DNA of 64,000 nt from Rhinopomastus cyanomelas. Its lineage: Eukaryota; Chordata; Aves; Bucerotiformes; Rhinopomastidae. The number at the start of each line of letters is the position of its first letter. The stretch's first letter is position 1. Location: positions 62,001-126,000 of the forward strand of contig VXBP01008680.1 in NCBI GenBank assembly GCA_013400115.1, given 5' to 3'. A program made the position numbers and the translations under genes. Shown one piece after another: positions 23,474 through 35,366 of this stretch. Under the pieces are notes generated by a model. It searched no databases, was not told where the DNA came from, and saw only the letters and a program-made list of their open reading frames with translations.

Positions 23474-25789
23474 TTATATACAAACATACATGTGTGTCTA
23501 ATGCATGTTTTAGATGTGCTTGCATCTCTACACACATGTAGTGGGGTGCATGTGGCATGCAAATACCACTGCAACCCCAAAACATTTGCAAAGGGAGGAA
23601 AATAGCAAAGCAGATTCCTGACTGTCTGGGAGACCTGAGGAGCCAGCTTGTGTAATTTCTGTCTCCAGTTCACTCAAAGCACGAAGGACAAATTTCTGCT
23701 CTACATGCTGCTTCTGCAAACGGTGCCTTGTGGGCAGATTTTGCAGCACTAACATCATCAACAACATCAGAGTGGGGATAAAGCTGCTGAAATCGCTGAC
23801 TCCACTCCTCAGCTAGAAAAAGCCCCACAGTAGCCCTCCAAAAAAACCCCAAACCACCTCAGCCAATTTCTTTCCTCATCGTTTCCTAGTACATGCTACT
23901 GTCATCTCTGGGAAGAAATTCAGGGCTTTCTACTGCAGGAAATAGTAAAGAGGAAGATAAATTGCTTTATCTTTGTCAGAAGTGGAATGAGTCTTCTGTC
24001 ACATCCCCAAAGTTTCTCCAGGAAGAGGATTTCCTCAAATGGATTCAGGCAATTATTTCACTTTGAATGAGGAGCAGAAACATTTCTACTTCTGTGACTG
24101 AACAGCACCTCCCTGGGGGGTCCTTTGCCACCAGCAGCGGCAGCTGTTGGGAGACGGGTTCAAAGGCTGATGTGGTTCAGGCAGCCCATGTCTTACCAGG
24201 GTGCTTCTTCCCTCAGGTTCACTCCAGGGGCATCTCCCTTCCCATGGGTGGCAAAGTGACTAGACATCCGTCATCCACATCCCAACCCCAGGATGGCAGA
24301 AATGGGGGTACCAGCAGCTGTATTTTTGACCTTGAGCCAAATCTGACCACTTCTCCTCTCCCACAGGGTCCAGTGGCTGGGCTGCACGACCCATCACTCA
24401 CCTCCAAAACTTGGTTAGGGGATGCAACAACATCCTGCAGAGCTTCTGTCCATGGATTGCTGTGCCACTGCACTTCCCTACTCTATTAAAAAATACACTT
24501 CAAAAAGTAATAAGTAAATAAATAAAGATATTAAGATACATAAAACAATCCTACTCTTTTCAGAATCCTGAAAAGAAAGGTTTGTTGCAAACACATTAGA
24601 GGTACAGCAAACCTTCCCACACTGGGCAGAGGTTCCCTTCCCTGGTGGGAAGGAGCCTCTGGCAGCACCCCAGGTGCAGGTGTGGGAAGGAGCCACGCTC
24701 TCCATTGCAGTGCAGCCACCTGGCAGCTGCTACTCCCTTCCAGATACTGGGAAGGGAGCTCCCTGTGCTGGAGCACAGCCACACTGTGCTGGGCAAGGGG
24801 GAGAAACACATCAAAAAGCACCACCCTGGCTGACAGGCTGCTTGTCACGATTACGTTACCGTACTTTAAAGGGATGGTTGCCTAAGGTGTTCTGCATTCC
24901 TGCTTAGCTTACTGGCATTGGGTTCTAGCAACACAATGGGACAATCAGCAGTGACTCCCCCTTCAGAGAGGCCACTGGATTTCTCAGCTCCAAGCTCCTT
25001 CTAAGCCTGATGTTGTAATTAGTGGCCAGGTATATCCCTTGGTATCAGTGACAATATAATTAAGTGAGAAACAACTGAACTTTCATCACCAATTTGACTT
25101 TAGGACACAGAAAATCTGTTTGAAAAAGTATCCATCTGTATTTATAGCCATCAGAATTTCAAATTTACTGGAGCACATCCTCTGTGAGTACTGTCTTCTG
25201 CCACAGTTAACATTCTGGAAGGTGAATCAGTGTAGAACATAAGGAAAATAAAACTGGACATGTAAACTGCGAGGCCTGAGTCCATCCATCTGTAATTGAA
25301 ATAAATACTGGAGTGATTCAGTTCTACTTAATTGTGAGGGTGACAAATACAACTTATCGATATTTAACATCTGTAAGGCACGACTTTTATCTGAATTTCC
25401 ACAGTAATTCACAGCTTTGGAAAAGCTGGTAGCATTTTCATTTTTGCTATGATTCTCAACCGGGATTTTTACCTGAAATACAGGGTCTGACTAACTGCCA
25501 CCTCGCTAAGTGTAATAATTAGTGTCATGGTGTATTGAGAGCATTTGGAGCGCAGCTCGGGAAGGGGAGAGAGTTACTCTCGTGTAGTAGGAGCAAAACA
25601 GATTTGTCAAGCTCAGCAAGGTGTCAGGGCTGGTAATATAAGTAATTTTTGTGTGAAAATGTCCTGCTGAGCACTTGACTTTTTCTGAGCATGTTCCGCA
25701 ACCACCTGCACAAGCTAATCCCACAGAATAAGCCAAAGTTTTGGTATGTAAGAGTTAAGAGACAGGTAAACTTTTAGGGACTTTTGTGT
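23474..25789. other. Unique non-coding sequence
   Basis: No repeat family or exon is recognised. Overlapping plus and minus frames of up to 140 codons at 24067-24907 contradict each other and show no domain. A C/T- and G-rich stretch near 24600-24830 explains the long frames. Confidence 0.5.
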
Positions 25790-26075
25790 CATAGAATCAT
25801 AGAACCATACAATCATTAGGGATTGAAAGATCATCTTGAAAGATCATCTAGTCCAATCATAGAATTGTAGAGTCATGGAATCATTAGGGATTGGAAGGGA
25901 CCTCAAAAGATCATCTACTCCAATCCCCCTGCCACAGCAGCATCACCTAGACCAAGTCACACAGGAACACATCCAGGCGGGTCTTCAAAGTCTTCAGTGA
26001 AGGAGACTCCACAACCTCCCTGGGCAGCCTGTTCCAGTGCTTTGGCACCCTCACTGGGAAGAAGTTCCTTTCATA
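25790..26075 (-). mobile_element. Two stacked CR1 LINE 3' ends
   Basis: Minus strand. 25790-25857 is a very short 3' end (tail plus UTR, cut off after CTAGTCCAATC). It is followed directly by 25858-26075, a second 3' end with its own tail, UTR, ORF2 stop and the [18 protein letters not shown] region. Both are young family. One likely formed by insertion at the tail of the other or by unequal exchange between tails. An internal GATCATCTTGAAAGATCATC repeat is visible in the first. Confidence 0.93.
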
Positions 26076-28191
26076 TTTGTATGTGAGATAGGTGAAAGAC
26101 AGAAGGCTTTGCTGAGGACAGATTGTGAGCAGCACTGCTAGCAGAAACCATTAGGAGAAGCCCTGTCTAAAGCTGAAGGAGATGGAAACATCTTCCCAAG
26201 GAGCATGGTGCTTCAGCACCAGGGACTTGTTTGTAAGAGCCACACCAAGCTTGTCCAACTGTGTCCTGAGGCACCTGGAATACACAGGAGCTCTGGAAAA
26301 CACAGTCAAGAAGTGGATGCTTAAAATTCATATCAGGAGTGGGAATGGAAGAGACGTTGGCTGGAAGAGCTGCCCCGGTGTGACACAGCTGTAGGTTCAC
26401 TGGCACTTCCCTCGCACTGTGTACATGGGGCTTTTTGGTTGCTCATCGATAAGAAGAGTCATTTCAACTCAGTGAGCTGTTGGTGCCAGCCTCCCTCTCA
26501 GCACACCCCCACCAAGCACACATGCTGCTGATCGTTCAAGGCATGGCACCCAGGGAGCAGTGAGAGCTACCACGGCTTGAGCTGAACAGCACGAGTCACG
26601 AGATGCGTGACAACGGAACATCAACAGAAGGAGAAAAGACTGAGGCTTCGAAAACAACTAAATCACTTCAAAGCTGTGTGACACCCTTGGGGGGGAGAAA
26701 AGAGATCTTACAGTGCTCAGCAGGGGAGCTGAGCGAGGTTTGTGCTGCTACTTCTCATGGTGCTGCTCCACTGACACGTAGCAGACACGAGCTGCTAATC
26801 CTGCTGAATAATCAGGTCCCGAATGAGCCGCGTTCCGAAGGGAGCTGTCAAGCAATACTTACCCACTTAACTGATTAAGACCTAGTTTTTCACTGGCAAT
26901 TGATGGATCTAGTAGTTGTCTTCCCCCTACAAGATAGATCAATTGACAAGAAAACTATTTAATGACAAAGCTTCTAAATGCTTGTCCAAGTTCTTTCTGC
27001 ATTTTAATAGTAGAGACAAGTTATTCAATCACGCAAGGCCCTCTGTGCCACAGTGTCTAGTTTAAACTTATCAGCCAAAGAAAATGCTTCTAGTCGTGCT
27101 GCGGACAGACTTTCCAGAGACACATTTAATGTGACAGGCTTTAGCATCCAGTACTTACGAGTCTGGATTAGAAGCAAGTGTGCAGAGGTACTCTAAAATG
27201 CCACCTGAGCTCACAAGCAGGTATTGGTCAGTGTAACCCCCAATGCCTCTGATGTGAATCCTGAAGTGGTGTGAAGCCACAGATGCAGTTTGTGCCTGGT
27301 AACAGCCCCACAGTCGTCCTCCAGTTTCTGGCTCCAGGGTCTCAGTTTGTTTCACATCTACAGGAGCATTTCTCTGGTCATGGCTTTGTTAGGCAGTGCC
27401 TTCTCACAAGGCTTTCATGCTTTCTCACCTTTACTAATTAGAAGCACTCTTGCAGAATAGACTCATTTATTTGCAAGTCACTGCTCTTCCTTATTTACGT
27501 ATTTGGTAAGGACTAGTACTACGTTAGTCTGGAATGTTTTCAAGAATAGTTTGTTAAATTAATAACCCATTTCATAATAAAATTTGATGTATTTTATACT
27601 TTTTGCACCATTTTGGAGTGTACCAAGCTTCCAGCACACAAACAGTGTAAACTCTGTGTGTTTTGCTGAGACTGAGTAGTATTTCATTTCAATAACTCAT
27701 CTGGCCCGTTGAAGTGACAGCTCCCTGAGGTAGGATATAGCCTGATCTACTATGAGGTGAGAGTGAGAAAGTAAGAAACAGTTTTCCCTGGTTGAAATAC
27801 TGCTTCTCTCATCCAAGACATATTCTTATTTTGAAAGTGAACTTTTCAAACCAGAAGGTTGTCACTTGTGTAGTGGAAGAACCTAGTCTTTTGCATGTCA
27901 AGTTATGTGCCCCAGCATTGCACCTCAGTACCTCGCTCTTGTTTTGGAGCAACGATGGAATAAAAAAAACACAGGAGTCAAATCATGTCTAGCCCGTGGG
28001 ATTTTCACCACTGGTCATCGTGCCTGCTATCCGAGGCGGGTCGTGTTTATTAGTTGTTCAGATTTATAGGTAGTCTGAATTGAAAGCCCCCAAATGCAGC
28101 CTAGTCCAAAGCTGCGAGCAGTTAGAAATCACAGTCCATTGCAGTGGTCTGAAACGTTGCACTCTTATTTTTAAGCACCTGTAGCATCTTT
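26076..28191. other. Unique non-coding sequence with one weak exon candidate
   Basis: No repeat family is recognised. The minus-strand frame at 27157-27370 ending in a GTAAGT donor is listed separately. The rest is ordinary AT-rich text. Confidence 0.5.
27157..27370 (-). other. Candidate exon (weak), no family recognised
   Basis: On the minus strand a frame is open from about 27386 to 27157. It includes the stretch RIHIRGIGGYTDQYLLVSSG, and its last codons run into CCAGACTCGTAAGTACTGG, which contains a consensus GTAAGT splice donor. A possible acceptor, CTCCTGTAG, ends near 27361. No protein family is recognised and no neighbouring exon was found, so a chance frame is at least as likely. Confidence 0.2.
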
Positions 28192-28578
28192 CTTACAAGG
28201 TGAGGCTGAGAGATCTGAGTGGTTTTAGCCTGGAGAAGACTGAGAAGGGATCTTATCAATGCTTATAAGTATCTAAAGGGCAGGTGTCAAGTGTTCTCAG
28301 TGATGTCTAGTGACAGGACAAGGGGAAATGGGCACAAACTGGAACACAGAAAGTTCCTTCTAAGCACAAGGGAAAACTTCTTTACTTTGAGGGTGGCAGA
28401 GCACTGGAACAGGCTGCTCAGAGAGGTGGTGGAGTCTCCTTCTCTGAAGAGAATCAAAACCTGCCTGGATGTGATCCTGTGCAACCTGCTCTAGGTGATC
28501 CTGCTCTAGCAGCAGGATTAGACTAGATGATCTTCATAGACCCCTCCCAGCCCCTACCATTCCCTCATTCTGTGATTG
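28192..28578 (+). mobile_element. CR1 LINE 3' end, older subfamily
   Basis: Starts in the [12 protein letters not shown] counterpart of ORF2. It is out of frame with, then continues into, [13 protein letters not shown] and [18 protein letters not shown]. The ORF2 stop is at CTCTAG (28489-28494). The UTR has the CTGCTCTAGCAGCAGG variant and the tail ends [19 protein letters not shown] is the older CR1 state, against NGCKLEH in the young family. Confidence 0.94.
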
Positions 28579-28678
28579 TTGTCATTCCCCCTATTTCCTC
28601 TCAGCCAGTGGGGTTTGTTAATAGGTGCCATCTTCCCTTTTAAGCATTAACATGAAGTTTCTTTGACTGAAAGATATA

Positions 28679-28756
28679 GACTCATAGAGTCATTAGGGAT
28701 TGGAAGGGACCTCGAAAGATCATCTAGTGCAATCCCCTTGCCACAGCAGATCACCT
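28679..28756 (-). mobile_element. CR1 LINE 3' end, very short young copy
   Basis: Only tail (ATGACTCTATGAGTC), 3' UTR and the ORF2 stop region survive, about 78 bp on the minus strand. It lies 100 bp from the older plus-strand copy ending at 28578. Confidence 0.92.
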
Positions 28757-31645
28757 GAAAAGCCTAGTTCATTAGGATATACTACTGTACTCTTCATTCC
28801 CATCTAATTGAAAATTACCCTAATTTCCCTACAAACTTACCTGACCAAAGAAACCAAGCAGTGCCTTTCACACTCTCCCAACTGTATTACTCATCTGAGA
28901 CAAGTCAATAACTGGTCCAGAACAGGCTGCTCTGTCATCACTCATGGAAGGCTCCCACTTCAGCTCAGCCTGCCGCTGTTCTTCAGCCATTGTCAAGATT
29001 AGAGGGACTGTGAGTATCACGTAATCAGCCTTCTCACACCAAAGTTTTGTCAGCCAGATTCCCCACGGTGCACCAGCTGGCGCGGTATTTACTCTGGTTT
29101 ACAACGAAAAAGTTAAAGCTGCCAAAAGATTGCCAGATGACTTCCCGTTTTTGCACATGTAACAAGCACCTGCAGCTGTGTCCCTCCAAGACATGAAGAA
29201 GCATCCAAAAATGAATCTGGGTTTTGGGGAGGCTTTAAGGAAAAAATTATAAACCAAATCTTTTTGCTATTTTTGAGGTAAAAGAGCGTGAAATATTAAC
29301 TGAACTGAGTAAACCATTTCCCCCAGACCTGACCATGTGGTTTTCTCAGCCTTCTTTGGAGGGTAAAGGAGAAACATAATGGCTTGAGCGCGTCTAAGAA
29401 TACATAGTCCCACTGTGTGCTCTTCTTCCACCTGCATTTGAGAATATGCAAAGCAAGTGCACTCATCTGCACCTGTTTGTGTAGACACAGCCTGACTTCT
29501 GCAGCTTGAAATTTGGTATCAAAACAATCTCTTCTTATGGAGCAGGTGTTTGCCAGGTTGCACACAGCTCATTTGTAAGAGGCTGATGCTAAGCATCAGG
29601 CAGCATTTGTCAGCCCTGTAGAACAGGCTGTGGAGTTACAGCCTCTGAGCACACACAGAAAGCACATGTGTGAGGCTCTCTGCCCTCATTACTCATCCCA
29701 CAGCCATGATCTAGCAAGTCAACTTCTTATGTTTCAGACAGAGTCAAAATGATAGTCATGCTGACAGTAACGCGTCAACCAAACACTGTCTGTTGGGCCT
29801 CCTGGGCAGCTTCTGAAGTGTGAGAGTTTGTTAGAATTACTGTGTGTTTGTAGACCTGTGGATGCTAAGACAACACACCAAGGGTGTGCAAACAACCTTG
29901 TTCAAGCCGTGGTCGTGTTCCCTTCCTCCTCTTGTTGACTGTCACTTTGTGCAAGGACTTCTGTTGATGGCTTGAGGCCCCAGTGATTCCAGCTTTCTAT
30001 CAGGAGTGTTATGGACAAGTCATTGTGTCTAAGCCAAGAGATCTTAATGATGACGTATCTGCACTGTGATGGATAAGACAACGGAACAGCTACACTTCTA
30101 AGAAAAAACACTCTTATTTCAGGCTGAGTTTGTTCAACTGCACCACCCCAAATCTTTTATTGGCAATGCCAAAAACCTTTCCCATGAGGTAGCTTTTCTA
30201 GCCATAAGCACTTAATGTTGGCTGGCCAAGACGTCACCGAACCCCTCAGCAGTTACCTGGCAGAGAATGAAATTCAAAAGTTGTTCAAGCTAAGGCCCAC
30301 AGTCTCTCTTCTGGTCCTCATTTCCACTGGTTTTCAATCTTGGATCAGCTGATGTTCCTTACTTCAACCTCCTTCAGCACCTCTGCTGCAAGTACCAGTA
30401 ACAAACCCGCACACAACACTCCTCATAGAGGTTGGCTAATGTGGCATTCAGAAGTAAATTCCATGTCCTGCCTCCCTGCTCAACATGATTTTAGGTTGTT
30501 AGTTCATGCAAACGTGTTTTTGCTACTCTTGTATGTTCTGTAGCCCTATTTGGGATGCCTTTTTTCCCCTCACTTGGGAACAGCCTGTTCTTCTACTGGA
30601 GCTGATCATCCACAATCCTTAGCATTTACACTCGATGAGTAACATGAATCCTAAATGTTCTCTGCAGACACTTGCAACTTGCCAAAACGCTTTGTGCCTT
30701 TAATTATCCCAAAGGTGAATGTTGCGACGCGACCACTGCACCTGCGTGGTTGGGATCCGGGGCTGCGCCGGCTGCCTGGCAAGGCTTTGCTCTACAGCAA
30801 CATCTGTTAGGCATGCATGCATGTGCATTGCTGCAAGACAGGCTCCATCCAGCGCATGCGGTACTGTACTGGAGCTCTCTGTAAGCTGGTGTGTCTTTGA
30901 TAGCAGAATCACTGTAATTATGTTACCCTATTGTTTCCTCCCAACTGCTTAGCTAAGCTGAGAAGCCACCTGCAAGATCATTTGGGTTGGATGACGTGTT
31001 CCCATACTGACAGTATGCATCAGGTCTTGGTGCAGGCTTGCTGCAAGCCAGGTCTGGACCTGGGAAACTTCACTCAGCTGGCCCTGGCTTCAAGCTCCCC
31101 AACTGCAGCTGCTGCTTCTCTTTCATCTACACCAGTACATGGAGGCTGCTGAGCTTCTCAGCCAGAACTGGGTGCCTTTGCTCTTCTCCTGTCTGCTTGT
31201 CTGTGCCAGGCTGTGGCTTAGAGCACAGAGGGATCACGGGACAGGGAATATTCCTTCCATGCTGAACCACGCATTCCTCTGCCACCCAGATTACTGTCTG
31301 CTTTTCCTGGTTGTCTGTCCCAGGAGTGGGATTTTAGAAATCACGAAGGCTACAAGAGGTGTGACTTTCCAGGTGAAGACCTGCATGCTACCTAACAGGA
31401 GACTAGCCAGTACGTAATCACATCTGCAATGGCAGTACCTGTTCATTAGCCAAGGTAGAGCAATGGAGCCAAGCAAATTGCCACTGTTTCACCCCTGCTT
31501 TGAAACGCTCACTGTCACGTCTGCCTTCAGGACGGTACCGGGAAGTAAACCTGTCAGCCACAGGTAGACTATGTGAGGGTTAGATCCCAGAGAAAGAGGG
31601 GATTGTTTGACTTCAAAAACCCAGAGTAGGAAACAATAGAAGGAC
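28757..31645. other. Unique non-coding sequence with a CpG-rich patch
   Basis: No gene family or repeat is recognised. The stretch contains a short CpG-rich patch at 30722-30870 (listed separately). Otherwise it is ordinary sequence with short frames only. Confidence 0.5.
30722..30870. other. CpG-rich patch in a CpG-poor surrounding
   Basis: TTGCGACGCGACC, TGCGTGG, TCCGGGG, TGCGCCGG and AGCGCATGCGG fall within about 140 bases, while flanking DNA has very few CG pairs. Survival of CG pairs suggests absence of methylation or selective constraint, as in an enhancer, exon or small CpG island. No promoter or gene is otherwise visible. Confidence 0.45.
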
Positions 31646-31770
31646 CTTTAAAACCCACCTGGATGTGTTCCTATGCGACTTGGTCTAGGTGATCCTGCTG
31701 TGATGAGGGGATTGGACTGGATGATCTTTTGAGGTCCCTTCCAATCACTAATGATTCTGTGATTCTATGA
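31646..31770 (+). mobile_element. CR1 LINE 3' end, short young copy
   Basis: Begins at the [13 protein letters not shown] codons of ORF2 (CTTTAAAACCCACCTGGATG), reaches the TAG stop at GGTCTAG, and continues through the 3' UTR to an ATTCTGTGATTCTATGA tail. About 125 bp. The target site lies in unique sequence. Confidence 0.95.
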
Positions 31771-32619
31771 CTATGGGGAACTGAAGATGTTCAGCTGAAA
31801 GTTTTTGTGCCTTAAAAAGAGAGGTAGAGGAAGAGGGAAGAGATGCAGAGTGGAAAAATTGCCTTGTGGTTGAGAGTCTCTGGAGCTCTGGCCTCATTTC
31901 CCGGCTCTGCCTAAGGCTTCTTGTTTCTCATATAACCTTGGCCAAAGTCACTTCATCTCTCTGTGCCACCATTCCTCCTCCATTATGTGGATTTACCCTC
32001 CCCAGCACTACCCCCTCTTTCTCTCATCCATGTCTGCCTCACCTGCTGAGACTGTGAGCTCTGTGACGTACAGACCGCCTCGAATTCCTGACTTCTCTCT
32101 GTTTGGGTTTGTTTGATTTGACCTCTTTCTGTTTGTACTGCGTCCAGAAACCTCAGATAGAGCCCATGGGTGATACCATAACACAAACAAAATACAGATC
32201 TGAGTTTCTGAAAGCTTCTGTGTTTAAAAAAAAATCAGTTCTGAGCCAGTAGCAAATTTTTTCCCAAAAATTGGCTTCCTGTAGCAGTGTGATGGGTTTG
32301 CTGTTAAGCAAACACTAACTGGCAGCTTCCTACGGTGCTGCTGTATGGATTTTCACATAATGTTTTTACAGTTGTAGGGTCTGTCTGCTGCATTTAAATA
32401 TGGGAACAAAGTCATCTGCTGAAGGACAGCAAAGTTAATTTTGCTAACAAGTCAGCAGAGCTGTCTGCAGGTGAAATTCTGGCGTAAGCAGTAATCCCTG
32501 ACGTGTGGCTGTCATCTCTGTGAACTGGTGCCAGTTACCTCACTGGCGATTGCCTTCTTCCTGGCAAGATGCACATTTCGTTTGAGTCCCAAGGTATCCG
32601 TGAGAAGATGCAGACATTC
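31771..32619. other. Unique non-coding sequence
   Basis: I see nothing diagnostic between two CR1 copies. Pyrimidine-rich text lies at 31905-32050. Confidence 0.5.
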
Positions 32620-33150
32620 CGGGTAAGAACAACCCCAGGTACCAGTATAGGCTGGGGACTGACCTATTGGAGAGCAGTGCAGGAGAAAGGGACCTGGGGA
32701 CCCTTGTGGACAGCAGGGTGACTATGAGCCAGCAGTGTGCTCTTGTGGCCAAGAGGGCCAACAGCATCCTGGGGTGGATCAGAAGGGGGGTGGTTAGCAC
32801 ATCAAGAGAGGTTCTTCTTCCCCTCTGTCCTAGTGAGACCACATGTGGAGTATTATGTCCAGTTCTGGGGTCCTCGGTTCAAGAGGGATGTGGAGCTGCT
32901 GGAAGAAGTCCAGTGTAGGGCGACGAGGATGATGAAGGAGGTGCAGCACCTCCCTTATGAGGAGAGGCTGAGGGAGCTGGGTGTCTTTAGCTTGGAGAAG
33001 AGAAGGCTGAGGGGTGACCTCATCAATGTCTATAGATATGTGAAGGGTGGTTTGGGGGAGGATGGAGTCAGGCTCTTCTCAATGTCATCTAGTGATAGGA
33101 CAAGGGACAATGGTTGTAAATTAGAATATAGGAGGTTCCACAAAATGTGA
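32620..33150 (+). pseudogene. CR1 ORF2 C-terminal fragment, frameshifted and stopped early
   Basis: Two reading frames are needed to follow the ORF2 C-terminal region: one to about 32820 and another from 32737 to 33150. The second ends at the TGA shared with the copy at 22784-23473, roughly 50 codons before the normal ORF2 stop at TTGGTCTAA. The reverse transcriptase catalytic motifs lie upstream of the truncation and are absent. No functional product is possible. Confidence 0.9.
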
Positions 33151-33353
33151 GAAGGACCTTCTTCCCAGTGAGGTGAGAGAGCACTGGAACAGGCTGCCCA
33201 GGGAGGTTCTGGAGTCTCCTTCACTGGAGATGTTTAAGACCCTCCTGGATGTGTTCCTGTGTGACTTGGTCTAAGTGATCCTGCTATGTCAGGGGGATTG
33301 GACTAGATGATCTTTCGAGGTCCCTTCCAATCCCTAATGATTCTATGATTCTC
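32620..33353 (+). mobile_element. CR1 LINE 3' portion, young family, shared-frameshift subtype
   Basis: About 730 bp. ORF2 starts near the YQYRLGTDLLESSAG counterpart (CCAGGTACCAGTATAGGCTG at 32632), then [21 protein letters not shown] frame change near 32820 precedes the [20 protein letters not shown] block and the rest of the C-terminus. It carries the same GTTCCACAAAATGTGAG one-base deletion as 22784-23473 and stops at 33148-33150. The 3' UTR and ATTCTATGATTCTC tail are intact. Confidence 0.97.
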
Positions 33354-35366
33354 TTCATTAGTGGTGTAATTTGGGATGGCTGGCATTCACCTTAGGAACA
33401 AGAGTTAAATCAGAACCTGACCTGCAGTGTTAAATTAGAAAAATGTATTCTCTTCATTTTCATCCAGAGTGTTTGTTTTCTGTTATCAACAAGCTACCCG
33501 GCAATAAATCTTGATGGTGTTTCATTAGGGTAAGAGAAGATGTGAAGCAGAGTGTGTGAGTACCTACAGTTGCTCTTGAGACTTCTGCACCCTCTCGCTC
33601 TGACATATCAGCAACATTTGCCAAGCAGCAGCAGCTTTATTTAAGGTGAATGTTATAATTACTTTGGAAACCAGTGGAGCTGTCACTTTGCCCACAGATG
33701 TATGGAGGGATCTTGCTGTGGTACATGCCCTTCAAAGCCAGACCCCTCTAGTGCCTGTGGTACCTCTGGGCCTCCTCTATGCACCAGAACACCTCTGTTC
33801 ACCTACTGCCACTCGCCACCTGCTCATGGATGGGATCTCCACCAGATGATGGGAGCTCCACCTGGCTCCCCAACCTCGCAATTTAAGCCCTTTCTCAGCT
33901 GACAGGCAGCAGGCAGTCTCAGGCTTACCTCCTTTGGGATTAGGTACAGCATCTTGAGATTTTGATCTCCAGGGGATTTGCCCAGAGTCTAATTTGTCTT
34001 ACGCTTTGTTTTGCCCTGTTTAGGTCTTTTCCTGTTTCCTCAGGTTCAGGGGCAGGTGAAGAGCTGAGTATGAAGCCTTGTGTTTACATTCCCTTTCCAT
34101 TTTCAGCTGGGGAATGACTTCTCAGTGGAAGAACACTGGACCCATGGTGCAGCCAGAGAGGGTGGGCTTGAAATGCCAGGCAGAAGTCCCAGGAGCATGA
34201 CCTGAGGGAAACTCCAAAGACTGCTTATCTACTGATAAGAGTAGAGGCCTGGCTCAACGCTTTACAGTGTTTGTTACTTACATCAGGTGGGAAAGGGATC
34301 TAGGGTTTGTAGTGGCTTTGCAGTTTTGGGGAGATAGCAATACTTTTCACAGGCATCCCGAGCCAGTGACAAGGGCAGTACTCGTCAGAACACAAACCTT
34401 GCACAAATAGCTTTAAATGAAATGCGATAAACCAGTCCCTTTAATGTGCTTTATTTATTTATCTCTAGATCTGAGATAAGCACTTGGCCAAAACAAGATC
34501 TCATACGGCCCAAATTCAGCATCTCAAAGCAGAAATGGGTGAGAATCTGCCAATCACCAACGCTGGAGTCTCCTTGCCAGGCTCATAATTAATTATAGAC
34601 ACACAGTAGATGAAAGGATGTGGCGGCGCTGAGGCAGTTTGCTACCACAGCGCTGATATGAGAAGCAGTTAGTGCAAAGCCAACTGTAAGGAGCCAGTGA
34701 AGCTCATTTGCAAGGGAAATGCAAATACGGAGCTGATTGCATTCCCTTAAATGGGAAAGTGTGTTAAATCTGATAAGTGTGCTCCCAGTGTCTCCTAAGC
34801 GTAGGCTTGTCTCAGCGCTTAGTTTCTGCTCTTCAGCGGGTGAGGGAATGAATGCTGTTCTGAAACCCTGCACAGGTGAGACACAGCAATTATTTCCCTC
34901 TACTTCTTCTACTATCTGCATAAATTAACATCCAGATAGCCTTTATATCTCCAAAGCACTCCACATATATTAACTAATTAATGCTTGTTGGACCCCTCTG
35001 TATTAGAGAAAGAATTATCCTCATTTTGCTAACGTTGAAATTCCAGTAGGAAGATTAAGTGCCTAGGAGTGAATCTAGCTAAGCAGTTTAGTCACTGAAG
35101 TCGAAGGGACTAAAAATTAATCGTACATTTAAGAGCTTTGGTGGACTGGGGCCTGGGTCTTGCACAATGCAAAGCACCTTACAGGATCAGGTGCCCCGTA
35201 AGCCACAGATGCATTAGGTATGAGAACCTGGCATGAAATTGCTCTCCAGGATCTCATACCTCATTCCAGCACAAGAAGCCATCATATGTTCTCTAAAAGA
35301 AAATAAAAATCAGCTGTCTTAAAAAATATATGGTCACATAAGTCTGAAAACGTACTTGAACAAAAG
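33354..35366. other. Unique non-coding sequence, possible regulatory patch
   Basis: No repeat family or exon is recognised. 34640-34800 has a concentration of transcription-factor-like motifs and is listed separately. Confidence 0.5.
34640..34800. promoter_or_regulatory. Possible enhancer-like patch with octamer motif
   Basis: ATGCAAAT, the canonical POU/octamer site, lies at 34719-34726. A near-inverted partner, ATTTGCA, is at 34706-34712. TAATTA occurs just outside at 34587-34595 and TGATAAG near 34771. The combination resembles conserved vertebrate enhancers but each motif is short. This is a suggestion from motif content only; no conservation data are available. Confidence 0.2.
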
